In this document: positions 1 to 12,259 of the stretch, in pieces
Numbering within the stretch: position 1 is the first letter of the stretch
Layout: every line of letters begins with the position of its first letter
Source: Burhinus oedicnemus
Taxonomy: Eukaryota; Chordata; Aves; Charadriiformes; Burhinidae
Length of the DNA stretch: 64,000 bases
Assembly (NCBI GenBank): GCA_008921705.1
Contig: VFFE01007836.1
Location: forward strand, 3,554,360-3,618,359
Direction of reading: 5' to 3'
Translations under genes and position numbers: made by a program
Notes under the pieces: generated by a model
Seen by the model: the letters and a program-made list of their open reading frames with translations, nothing else
The model's database searches: none
What the model was told of the DNA's origin: nothing

Positions 1-3000
1 GGGTATTGCCCCAAGCTAGTCTCCCGCCTAGCACCTCCTGACCTGCACCAGCAGGTTGGGTGAGCATTTCTTGTCAGCTTCCCTGCAAAGACACCACGGC
101 TTAAACAACCTGCAGCTAAACTTTAAAGGCTGATGAAGGGAAATTTAAGCAACGCCAACTAAATTTGCACAGTAACAGGTGAGAAGCTTTCACACAATCC
201 CCTTGCTGAGGTCCACTTAATAAGTGTGGTGATGTCCATCTGGCCATTTTATACCGTGGCAGATGCTTCTAAGCAATTGGTTTTTGTAGTTCCCCTTTAC
301 AAACTTACACCAAAATACTGTAACTACAGCAGTTATAATTTATATATTCTATTTTCCCAATTCAAGTCTGCAGATAAACTTTTAGTTCAGATTAACCTTT
401 TCCAGTCCTTGTTCAGTTTAGTTTAGCACATTCATAAACTAAATTAGTATAGAATCAGACAGTATACACAAACTTAGCCCAAAATAAGAAAATGTATGAA
501 TAATAACTGAATACATTAATCCAGTAAAAGGTTTTACGGAGGACAATTAAAAACTTGTAAGACGGTGATGATGTTAAGAACAACTTCATGATCATGTTAA
601 GCAACTGCTTCAAGATACAACCCTACCCCTTCTTCAGGTCTCACAGATGGAAATACCTGACCGTTATGATTTAGCAGAAATTCAAAATTTATTAATAGTT
701 TGACATAAATCAAGAGGTGAAATCTTAGCAGCACTTAATCATTAACCAATTTAAGGATTTACAAGGTGATTTAACAAAATAATTGAACAGTGACTTAATT
801 ACAGATTCAAAAATGACAAGTTTCACACTAATTTACTATAAGGTATCCTAAATCCGTGTATTTGTATAAACACTGAAACATACTAACACACACCATTCAA
901 GGAGCTGCACACAACCACCACCTGAGTCTAGGGTGCCAGGACCAAGGTTCCTCTGCAATGGGCAACTCCAGTGAACCTACGGGTGCCCCTTTTCCTAAAT
1001 CAATATATATGTATATGAACATGAAAACATAAACACACTGACAACGAGACAGAAAATATTTGGATCCAGTAAACCATGAACACCCACACTCGTAAAAGCT
1101 AAAGTGTCTATCAGAAACACATAGATAGAGAGGTGGATGACAGAGAGGCTAGCCTATAGTTAAAATTTCCCTCTTCTCCAGTTTAGAGTAACAGGTGATA
1201 ATTGAAACTTGAGAAGGCTGCCTCGTCCTGGCCCTTTAACCCTCAAGGTGTTTACCTGAGCAGCATCCCAACTCAGGGGAGAAAGATGATGGTCACAGCC
1301 CACTGCGATCCAGAACTCAAAGGGTCTCGATACAGTTGCTATTTATAGGGTCTGAGATAACTGACTTTCATCAACCATATAGCCTTACTCAGGCGCATAG
1401 CCAAGATTCATGTTTCCCAGTCTCTCAATTATTTCATAAAAAAAACCTAGTAACTAATACTCTTACTGATAGCAGTCGTACCTCTGACATCTTGCTACCC
1501 GTCCCAGCACTGCTGATCTCTCATAATTTCACACTCAGCTCCTGTGATACCCAAGCTGTCTTTCTGTGGCTACGGAGGCGTGGGAAGGCAGGGGATGGAC
1601 AGCTTGATGTGCACACAGAACATCCCTCAACACAGGGGCACAGGCAACAAAATGGTGCCCACCCACGCCCAGGAAATAAACAAACACAGAAGATGGGGGG
1701 ACAAAAACAGGTCTAACCATAGCTAATATGTGTTTTCATGGGCCTTTCTCCATCAAAGCGTCGAGTATCTATTCATTTTAAGACACAGTTAAAAGTAATC
1801 ACGATGCTTTGCTGAATTAAGTTCATAATGCATAAAACAAGACTTTGGGACACAGTCCCCCAAGTTAGCTGTCAAAGATCCTTACACAATCACGGAAAGA
1901 ATTAGGCCCATCAGAGTGGATCCAAAACAACCAGCAAACTGTGAATCTGGCTTCTTGTGTAGCCAGGAGGAGTTCCAGGAAAGAGCCTCCAGAAAACCTC
2001 CCCACGCATGAGCTGGATAATAAAATCCATTCAAAGGAAAGGAATTCCTAGGAACTAATGGTATTAAGGGCTCAAAGACACAGACCTTTGGAAAACAGAA
2101 TGAGGAGATGCAGACGGACCCATCTCCTTTCAGAATGCCCCTATCTCTACTCCAACACCGCTGCTGAGTACAAGGCACAACCAGGAGGGCTGTGTCAGGG
2201 CTCTGTGCAGACAGTGGCCATGAAGGAATAAACTGTTTTGAGAAAGCAGAGACTGTTGCACACTGAGGAGGACAAGAGGAGCAGGAGATGCAGCAGGTGA
2301 AGGCAGAGGTGACTGCTGGTCTGAGGAGAACAGCACACTAGGTGCATACTCCTTTTACACAGACTCAGTTTTCTGTCCGACATCAGCTTTGGTAAACTCT
2401 CCCAAAAGCTGCCCTAAATCAAATTCCAGGACACATCAGTAATGTCCTGCATTTGATGCAGCCAAGGTCCTTTGGAACCATGCCCTGAAGTTACTCCACA
2501 TGTTATCTATTGAGTTTTGTATCCTGGAGGAGAAACAGTGCTACTTTATCTGTGGCTAATCAAACAAATTGGTTCCAGAAATTATGGCCACCAGAAACGG
2601 ATCTAGCACAGAGTGGTCAACGCCTCCTGTCTGATCACCAAACCTGTGAAAGGAGGAAATTAAAAGATGCAGATATAAACATCTGCAGGTTCTGAAGTAG
2701 GCACCTAGATTCCACCTCAGTTACATTTTAGGAAAACAAACCTCTGTGGGGACACATCTGTATTCCCTAACAGATCATAAAATATACGTGATATTCCCCA
2801 GCACCAGCTGGCTCAGTAGGAATGTCCAGTCAAGCATCTCCCAGACAAGAACCAGCCATCCTCATTTGGCAGCATGAAAACGCTGAACACATTTGTGCAG
2901 AGTCTCCCTTCCAAATCAGTACACTGCAGACCCAGGTAGCACGTGAGCCTTGTCCAGATGTGTGAACATAGTAGGTATTTGACACGATATCATTGTATTT

Positions 3001-6000
3001 CTGCATCCTAAACAGTGCTTTGTAAAAACAGTAGGTTTATATGTTTTCTTCAGCAGAGCTTAGATGTAAGCTGTACTGCAGCAGGACAACATGCGTACTA
3101 ACTTGGGACTGGTTTCCGATAGGCCGTGAAATTACCAGAAATACTATCGTTCATCTCAAAGAAAGTAGAACGGTGATCATAAAACACTATTTGAAATGAT
3201 AAGGCTCTAGGGGAAAACTTTCCAGATATGCTTTACTGAACCTTAAAGTTTTCATGTGCAAACATACGCAGTGCTTGTAACGTGGGCCAGTTACAGCTTC
3301 TTGGTGCTAAACTCAGGCGCTCTCAGGCCCTGGACCACAGCGGCGCTGCTCTCCCTCCCACAATAGCTCTTGGTCTAGGTCAAGTTCCAGCAGCACTGAG
3401 CTTCTCAGATTACAACATGGTGGCTAAGAAAATGCATCACTATGCCTTGTTCCAGAAAGTCAGGGGTTGCCCCATTTAATTACTCAACATTTTGGCTAAA
3501 CTGCTCTTCCCCAGACAACTTTAATCTTTCCCTACTGCTCAGATGTATTTATCACCTAAGATAGCATCTGGGTTTTACAGCAGGAATGTCGCAACATCGC
3601 TGAGGTCATAGCTGATAGAAACCCCTGCTTGCTCACTCCATGCTGGCTTCAAACAGAGTGTAAGTCCAGAAATGTATTTTAATTATGACTTTAAAATAAT
3701 TTTTTAAATGCAGATGTTATTCTGAAAAAGCTACTTCCCAAGAATAACTTGTCTACCTTCATTCAGCAATATATTTTCTTTCCAAAACAGGCCTCAAGAT
3801 TAAAGAAGCAACATAGTAAAATCCAGTTTCAGAAGGAGCTGGTTTTACTAAGTTTTTGCTAAGATCTGGGGGGGAAAAAAAAAAAAAGAAAAAAAACAAG
3901 TGGAAAAATTCTCATCATAGTAATTTTAATTTAACTTACTCAGAGGTACTGACAGAGATCAGCCACCTCTGTTGTATCTCTTTTGTTGTGTGAAGCTCAC
4001 TGCTCAATGACATGAAAATGGTATTTAACAACTGGTCTGGTAACGCAGTGATAGAGAGCCACTACAAATATTCTTGCATTTATCTAATTGTTAAACTTTG
4101 AATTTTACAGCGTTCTCTGTTTGCTGCTGTCTTTATTAGCTTAGCTGAACTCAGTTTATACTCACTTATTAGAAATTTATTACAATATCTTACACATCTG
4201 TCATTGGAGATTGTCCTTGTGCTTTGTGAGAATTCTGCAGCGTGGCCATTCTGTTGTTTTCAATACACAGTTATGTTTTCATCTGAGCATTTAGTGTGAA
4301 CTTACTTTTCATATTTTATTAGGACGTTCACAAAGCAATTATCATGCTCATCTAATCACAGCTCGATATCTAAGAAGCTGGATCAATTATTGGGATAAAA
4401 CATTTTTTAACTGTACAAAATGAGAATGACTTGGAGCAGTGGGATAAACCTCCTTAGAGAAGCACAGTATAACAAGACATAAGGAGATCATCTTAAGCTA
4501 TCATTACAACAAATAAACCGGTTTTTTTCCCCCAATGTGGTGTTCTAACAAGGACTTGTTAACAAGGACTGCAGTAGCCAAGGCTCAAACTGAACTGTAG
4601 AGCACTGTCACTCTAGCCTGGGTTAAACAAGGCTGGAAACTCAAGTATCTTTTTTTACAACACCAGTCATGGTTCCCCAGGTTAATGGGTGAAGAAGCTT
4701 TGAGTTTGAAACACCAAAAGTCATGAGAAAAGTTTCTTAGCAAAATCCTTAATCAAGTTGCAAGAAAATAGCATAGATCTGCTATTTACGAGCATCTGAA
4801 TTTGCACATTCCTGTAGGGTAGGTATAGTGTAGCTAACATTCACTGTGCTAAAGTAAAAGATAAGCACATAGACATGTTTTTGTAAGTATAGCTTTCATT
4901 TTGAATATAGAGTAACAATTTCTCTTTGGTAATTGTACGGATGTCTGCCCTTAACCACTGGAGATGAAGGATTTGCACTGTTATTTTTCAGAAGTATCAT
5001 CAGATCTTTAATTAACTCTGTTGTCCAAGGATTTTGCTGTTCTACATCTGAGCCGAAACAACAGGATCTCAAGCAGTCCTGCACTTCCTAATATCCTTCT
5101 GCTATAGCAACTGAACCATACGACATAAAGCAAGGCTGCCATTTACACCACAGGAAACATCACTTCCAGCAAGACCATTCGTCAAAACATTTCTTTCCAC
5201 CTCAAGACCATTAATTTGTGAGCTTTGGCTTGATCACAGTTCATGGCAAAAGGATAAAAGATAAATCTTAAAAAAAAGGCTAAAGTCCTGAAGGATTAGT
5301 AGATGCTTTGTAGATTTGTAGATGCTCTGTTCAAAATCAGCCGATTAAGTAGATGGAGTTTCATGTGGACACCAGAAGAGAAGTCTTTTAAGTGATGTAC
5401 TATTCTTTATGTACTATCTGAGGAAAAAAGCACCCCACCACGTTTAACAGCATCACTCCAAAGAAATTCAAACTGTTGAACCACAGAGGGCTGGCACTTA
5501 CAAAACCAGATGTAAATCAAATACATACTTTGCAGAGTAGCTTTGCAGCACTAACCACTGACTAAGGGGTGAATAAGTCTTGCTTTCGTCTCCCTCTGAA
5601 ATGCAAACATTCTTTTCCATTTGAAGAGACACACACATACACACACACACACAAAAAAAAAAAAGGGAAAAGGGGAAAAAAAATAAAAAACAGAAAAAAA
5701 GCGGAAAAAGGAAAAAGGAAAAAAAAAGACCCCTTCATTTTAAAAAAAATTATTTCCCTTTCTTATCAGCAGTATGTCAGCACTAGTTAGCTTTTGCCAG
5801 CTGTCATAGACTGCCTTTGAAATCAGTACCTTCTCTCATGATGATTTGGAAATGCCCAAACAGAATCCTATATGTAAAACCCAACAAGAATATATAGGAA
5901 ACCAGAGGTAGCAGAATACTTGCTTCTCCACTGTATTTTTCTTCAAAAAAAAATATTTTTTTTCCATGACCAGGGAAATAGAAGAGCTCTATCTATCTTC

Positions 6001-9000
6001 CAGTGTTTGCTAAACAGACAAGACAATATCCCTACAGAGATACTGGAGAATGAAAGGAATAATCCACCCATGAAGCTGCAGCACTGACTTTACCATAGCC
6101 CTTCGCTCTGCTGATCCCTTCTCCAGCTCCTGCTGGCTGACCCACAGCAACAGGGAGGACGTTTCCTAAGCGCTGGACTCTGGCACACCTGAGCATGAAT
6201 ACCAGAAAGCCTTTATCCCTTCTGTCTCTTACCCATCTCTGTCCCATGAGGGACTTAGTTCTCTGGAGGCAGACTAGGTCCCCAGAGGATAAGAAAGATT
6301 TTTCCCTTCTGATTACACTTTCTGCAAGTTGGTATCTTGCTGAAAAATTTAAAGCAGAAAACGTGACCCTGTCTTCGTTCCAAGACACCTCACACGTACA
6401 CAATTTAATGAAAAAATCAACAACCTACTACATTTCACATTTCTGATCTGTTTTTCTTAAAAGAAAGTAAAAGGCACATACTGCGGCTTTCAGGAACAAA
6501 GGAAACTGTCAGTAATAACCATACACAGTCTTATATCCAAGGATTAGCCTATTTGAGGCTTTATCAGGAAACTACACGATAATTAATTGGCCACAACACT
6601 AAGTTTTGAAACAGAGGTTGGGTCATGTTACAAGAAGGAAAGCAGATCTAGTTACTGCTCCAGAGAGCTCTTAAGTCAGTAGGAGACTTCAGATCTTTAT
6701 TCCTTTAACATAAAACTGATTTCCCACAAGTTGTATATAAAGACTGTCCTGTGAAATTAGTGGTCAGACAGTATTTATATGTCACACTGATATTTTCCAG
6801 ATGCAGATTTTGATATTCTCAAGAAAAAAGGAAAATAACCAGCTAATTCAGGGGATCCTCAGTGCTGTTTATTTTTGAATGTTGTATTCCTTTTGGCAAT
6901 GCTAACTTAAACTCATAAACAACAGAGTTGCATCCCAGAGAATGCAGCATGCCCTCAACCACAACTGAAAGCAATAGCAGCAGAGCATGCTGAGCACCTG
7001 GCAGGAAAAGTCATTAATTAGCACCATTTGGAAAGCCATAATATGAGATCACTCACTCTTGGCTCTTAAGAAAGAATATGAGGTGGTCCAGAACACAAAA
7101 TGTACCCAAATCAAATACATATGTTGACATATGCCATTACCCTGCTGATTTAAACAAAAAGGGTAAGAATTTATTCTTAAAACCATTCTGTAATTGTCCT
7201 GTGTTTTAGCTATAATGCATGTCTACCTATTAGCACAGATTCTGTGCAAACTATTTGTATTCGGTTGCATGAATTAACACCATGATAAAAATTGGTAACT
7301 GGGTCTCATTCTAAAAAAGCCATGCTTGACATGACTGTCCTTTTAAAGTTAGTGGCACTATTTATGCTCCCATGCAAATAAGAGCAAGGAATACAGAATC
7401 ATTTGCGGAGTCACTCTGCATAAAGGAAATTACCCTTTCTTGTTAAAAAGACAAAAATAGTTTGAAAGGAAGAAACAGTTTGAAGTAAACCATAAGCAGA
7501 CAATGTCAAGAATTTCTTCCTCGTAATCAATTTGTAATTGAAAACATCACAAACATGACAGGCTGCCTATATTCTCAGGAAACCTCCTTCTCCTCTCCAG
7601 TGCATGGTATATAATTCAGTGAGAGAAAAGACCTTTGACAGTCTCAGACCCTCTCTTCTACAGCTTCACCTTCCATTGTATGTTATTTGCATTGAGTATT
7701 TTGAGTATTTGCATTGTTATTTCCATCCTTTCGCTGAGACCTTTTATCTCTCCTTTTAGTCAGAGGTCAACTTCTGCCTCAGGAATGAGCCCACCACAGT
7801 GCAGAAGTTATATGCAAGTATTCATTGTGCCAGTGTAAGTATCCAGTGTTCAGTTCCAGCTGGGAAATTCCTACATGTCATTCAACTTACTAACGCACGT
7901 ATGTCATATGAAAAACAGTTAATATTTCTTCAAGACTAAGAAAACTTATGTGATTTTAAAATCATGGAACAGAAATAAAACATGCTGTGATTGCCTATGA
8001 CTTGAAAAAAAAAAACAATCTGCAGTACTTGTAATTAATAACACCTCTTACTGACATAAAAGAGGTGGGTTTTTTAGAAAAAAGGTTTCACAAGGTTTTA
8101 CAAATTACTCTTTCTTAGAGGAAATAGAGGACAAAAAAAGCGACTCTAGTTGAAATTTTGTCTCCCCCAAACCTTCAATACAACCATTCTACTGTGCCAT
8201 GTTCCTGTTTTTTACTATGACCACCACCATCATGTGGATAATAAAATAATGTTACTTGAAGTAATGTGGTAATTGTTTCAATATGCTGCTTATTTTGACC
8301 AACAGACTCCAATAGAGCTAGTTTCTCTATAGGTTACATGGTGACTGGCTTTGTGCAACAATTAAATGATTCACTGGGTCTCTCTTCCTGAAGCAGTTAA
8401 ATCAAAAAAAAGTTAATTTGCCAAAATAGCTTTTTCTATGCCATATATTACGTTTCATATTACCAATTTAAGATTATAAATCTGGCAAAGGACATTAGCC
8501 ATTTTGTCTAGATGCAGCCAAATCCTCCTGCTTAGAAATGTTCTCTTACAACTCCATGCTCTGCGATGGAATCAGCAGATCTAACCTCACACGTAAGCTT
8601 TTATCAGCTCTTCTGATTATTGTGGCCCAGTGTCCGTTTTGTTGCTAATACTATGAAAAGACAATGTAAATGCATACAGGGTCATCTTTTAAAATAAAAA
8701 TGCAAGTACAGATAAGTCAGTTCAGCAAACCATAATTTCAAAGTATAAAATGTAACAATCTTAACACACTGCCTGCTGGTCTAAAACCCTGAATCTATTC
8801 AAGCTCTGGGAAAACACCACTAAAAATGCCATCTTAGGAATCCCAGCAAGAGGCTCCACACTCCTATTCCAAGGGGGTTTTGGTTTTGTTTTGTGTTTGA
8901 TTTCATTTGGGGGTTTTTTGAAAAAATTAGCAATAACCAAATACAGCATGATTCAAATTGCAATCAGGAATACTGTTGTCACTGAATCTAGTCTGGGAAT

Positions 9001-11949
9001 GCACTTTACATAAAAATACCTTCAACCTTATTTATCACTGCCTTACTCACTAACTCAGCTGACATCTACTGCATCAACTACTGCAAAAGTAAGAATAAAG
9101 CAGGATTCTTACCATCATCATCATCATCTTGGAAATCTCAATACTGCTTCATTGACTTACTACCATAAGCTAGTCACAGACCTACCTAAGAGTCAGCTAA
9201 ATAGTGAACATCCTAGGAGACAGCACTGACAAACCAGATTTAATTCTGAAGACTATGTAAGGATAAGGAAGAGAGGAGAACAGTACGTATCAAAACTTCT
9301 ATCATGCAAGAAAACAATTACCAGATCCAAAAAGTGATCTTACTGGAGAAGTAAGGACACGCTGTATTCACTTAATCTCTTCCACAGGAAGAGTGTGTAG
9401 GAAACAGAGTAAATAACTGGTTTGTAAGAGTTCTTCACATTACTCCTGAAGTAAAAAAAGAAATTGTGCACAGTGGAAGAGCTGTGAATGGTAGAGAAGT
9501 TTTGTGTATTATAGTCATATTGCTGGATAACCATGACTCATCCAGGGTCCTCCAGGCTATTTACTGAGCAATCCATTAACTGCTGCTAATTTTCATCTTG
9601 CAATTAAATTATTTTCCTATATAAAACAGGGAAAATATTGTGTTTAGCACTGGAAAGACTAACACACACACCAGTTCGCTCTGCTAGAGTTTTAATTACA
9701 TGACCCACATGATCCTGGCATTACTGTCATGGTAGAGCTCTATCAACCCCATACGAGGACGTCCCCAGATTGTTTCCACACTCGCACTCATAGTATTCCG
9801 CTCTCAGCCATCACAATGGGGCCTTTCCCGGTATGAGAAGGGAAAATTATCGCACCATGAGATCATGGTAACACAGCCACAAAGCAATGCCAGTACTCCT
9901 CTGCTGTTATGACATCTTAAACTAAGAAGAATGTTTCAGATTTCAGAACTATGGGCACTCAAGTCAAGTGGCCAGATGTGTCATGATTCCTTTTGGATAA
10001 GCTCCCAGATCAAACCTAAGCAGCCTAGAAGAAGGAACTTTTTTTTCTTTTTTGTCTTCTTCCCTTTTTTTTTTTTTAAAGTGGAATGCCCTTTACCAGT
10101 GTATCCCCTGTCCTAACTGGCTTTCTAATTATAAAAATATTTGATAGTACTGCATATAAACTGGGGCTTAAAACATCCCAATTATTTTAACCAAGTTAAA
10201 CTCTATAAGAACTCTTTGCAAAGTTGGCTTATATTTTTATTGACAAGGCAATTATTGATCAGTCCTGTGTGGCAGACTACATATAATATGCTAAAAATTG
10301 AAACGTTTGGAGCTCTAGCAAGAATGAAATGTTGCTGCACAACAGCATCGTTTTAAAGCAAAACAGCCCACAAAACCACAAGCAACTTGGAAGTTTGTAA
10401 GGGTATGAAATCTAAAACATCATAAAATTCAATGTCAATATAAACCTCCAGAACCTGTTTTTGCCAAATGCAAAGGGAAAACTCTAAAATACAGCTACAA
10501 GGGTCTTAAGAGAGAATACCTCAGGTAGCATAGGATGGGCTCTTCTCTCAGCTGAGTGCAGACACAAAATATAGTGCACTGGAACCTCTAAGTAGATGTA
10601 GATCAGACAGTTGTTGTCTCTAAAGCAAAAAGCAAGCAGAAGAGAACCAAAAACCCTCTGCAGAGTTTTACCCAAAAGGCAGGAGGAGCACATCTTGAAT
10701 TTTCTTCTTCATTTGAATGATCTTTTATTTGGTTTGAGAGAAAACACATTAGAGATTGAACGTAACAGAAATAAACAGAATATTGCATGAAAGCTAGAGA
10801 GGAGAAAGGATTCAAAGAGCAAGTTAAAATTAAATTAATTAGCAAAAATTATCATCTTCAAACCTTTCACTTAGTTCTTGATTCAATAAATAAGTTTTTT
10901 CACTTGATTACAGATATACAAAGTTGTTACAGAGATAAAAATCAAGCAAATTAATCTTTTAGCACATTCATAACACTTTGAAAACCATGTACTTTGAACC
11001 AAGGAAATTTTTGTCAGGAGCTGCCAGGTAAGCCAGAAGTTACAGCAAACAGTGCTGGCAAAAAAAAAAAAATAATCCATAACCTAAGTGGAAAGAAAAA
11101 TAATGCTTTTAGATGCTCAAGAGTGAAATAATTCTGTGACTTCATATTTAATTTCCACCTACTGGCCTTTTCCTATGAAGGGAACACAATCCAGATTCTC
11201 TTTATCTCAGGAACTATCTTCAGACACTCTATTTTTAACATCTGTCTTGTAAAGATCTTTTCTGATTGGAATAATTTCATTAGAGAGGACATTCAGCTTA
11301 TAGCCAGGAAACCGAGACGCTACGCCTCAACTTCAGTTTGGTCTTTGGCAAATAATGAAAACTTGACAGCTTCAGTTATCCAGCTGTTAAAAAAGAATTT
11401 TTTTGAGGCCTTAGAGGAGATGTAGAAGACATTGATCATGTATATTGATTTATATCAGCTAAAAATAGGATTATAACCTCTCTATTGAGCAAAATAGCTT
11501 GTTTCCCCTACCTATTGAAAGGACCATTACCTTCTCTCCATCAGTTCTCTCTTTTCCTCCTTTACCTCTTCATCATCTGGAGGACTCACCCTTTCTCAGT
11601 TTGCTTGTTCTTCTGCCCTCCTTTCTGTAACAGTGAACAGTGACAGTGACATTTCCCTCTTGAAATGAGGAGCAAAGGAAGGTGGGAATAATCTAGTCCT
11701 TATCTGTATGCATGGTAGTTGTGGCCTGTTTTCATCTGAAAATTATTTTGTCTGAAAACTCAATCATCTTCTACAGGTGTTGCTGACATTTGTGCTTTCC
11801 TCCAGAGCAGAAATACTTTTTTTTTTTTTTTAAATATTCAGACAATCTCATGAAACAATTTGGAACCTGTCATGTTTCACAACACCAGACAAGCAGATTT
11901 TCACTAACTATATGGGAATCTCTGCTTAAGGTGCTTGGAGTAAGCATTC
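1..11949. other. Gene-free AT-rich intergenic DNA, distal 3' side of GIPC2
   Basis: I recognise no coding exon, RNA gene or dated transposon here. Open frames are short (at most about 125 codons), lack recognisable motifs and occur on both strands as expected by chance. The visible content is low-complexity DNA: poly-A/G tracts near 3869-3900 and 5653-5729, a CA repeat at 5629-5652, a short CAT repeat near 9113-9129, and T-rich runs near 10040-10080. Very old, decayed repeats cannot be excluded by eye. Confidence 0.6.
5629..5729 (+). repeat. CA microsatellite followed by a purine (A/G) tract
   Basis: A short run of CA dinucleotides (5629-5652, one interruption) passes directly into about 77 bases made almost only of A and G on this strand. 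It is simple-sequence DNA. The open frame running through it, rich in lysine, is an artefact of the composition. Confidence 0.9.
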
Positions 11950-11955
11950 CTAAGG
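11950..11955. repeat. Left 6-bp target-site duplication (CTAAGG) of the solo LTR
   Basis: CTAAGG immediately precedes the TGTGG start of the LTR and is repeated exactly at 12254-12259 after it. A 6-bp duplication is the size made by avian sarcoma/leukosis-type integrases. Confidence 0.75.
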
Positions 11956-11968
11956 TGTGGTGGTTGGT

Positions 11969-12021
11969 GTTCGGAAGATCACGTGAGAGATGTAGGGGTC
12001 GGCGTTCGGAAGATCACGTGA
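11969..12021 (+). promoter_or_regulatory. Duplicated 18-bp U3 module with CACGTG E-box
   Basis: GTTCGGAAGATCACGTGA occurs exactly at 11969-11986 and again at 12004-12021, 35 bp apart. Each copy contains a CACGTG E-box (the class bound by USF/MYC/MITF-type bHLH-ZIP factors) and a CGGAAG core of ETS type. The position, 50 to 110 bp upstream of the TATA box, fits a U3 enhancer. The repeat is seen directly; factor binding is inference. Confidence 0.6.
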
Positions 12022-12074
12022 TGTGACGGAAAGGTAGACAGCAAATCCCTCCCCTTGAGCGGAGCTTGGCCAGG

Positions 12075-12103
12075 TATATAAGCTTGTGACGCAGTTTAAT
12101 AAA
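12075..12103 (+). promoter_or_regulatory. LTR TATA box and adjacent poly(A) signal
   Basis: TATATAAG at 12075-12082 is followed 16 bp later by AATAAA at 12098-12103. Transcription would be expected to start about 30 bp past the TATA box, near 12105, which puts the poly(A) signal in U3 immediately before R, as in alpharetroviral LTRs. Confidence 0.7.
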
Positions 12104-12253
12104 CAGACATCTTGTATCCACCATATTGGTGTCTGTGCTCTTTGTCCCCGAGGCGTGTCTGTCGCCTCGTAGGCCTCCGGTGGGATATGCCCACTTCCTA
12201 TTGCTGATTACGGGTGACGGTGTTGCAGCTTGTCGTAGTGAGTAACTGCAACG

Positions 12254-12259
12254 CTAAGG
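12254..12259. repeat. Right 6-bp target-site duplication (CTAAGG)
   Basis: This is an exact copy of 11950-11955 and marks the right edge of the solo LTR. Confidence 0.75.

Larger units (their letters stand above)
11956..12253 (+). mobile_element. Solo LTR of an alpharetrovirus-like endogenous retrovirus
   Basis: A 298-bp block, more GC- and CpG-rich than its surroundings, has LTR architecture in the + direction. It begins TGTGGTGG and ends GCAACG (probably a mutated CA end). It has a TATA box (TATATAAG, 12075-12082), then AATAAA (12098-12103) just before the expected cap site, then a CCACCATATTGGTGTC-like start of R/U5. The poly(A) signal sitting in U3 right before a short R is the layout of avian leukosis/sarcoma LTRs. 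Exact 6-bp repeats flank it. No gag, pol or env sequence is attached, so it is the product of recombination between two LTRs. Retained CpGs and the exact flanking repeat suggest a fairly young insertion. Its precise family is inferred and needs a repeat-library search. Confidence 0.8.

Noticed and set aside
5569..5790. Lysine-rich frame
   Set aside because: It is the translation of the CA repeat and purine tract at 5629-5729.
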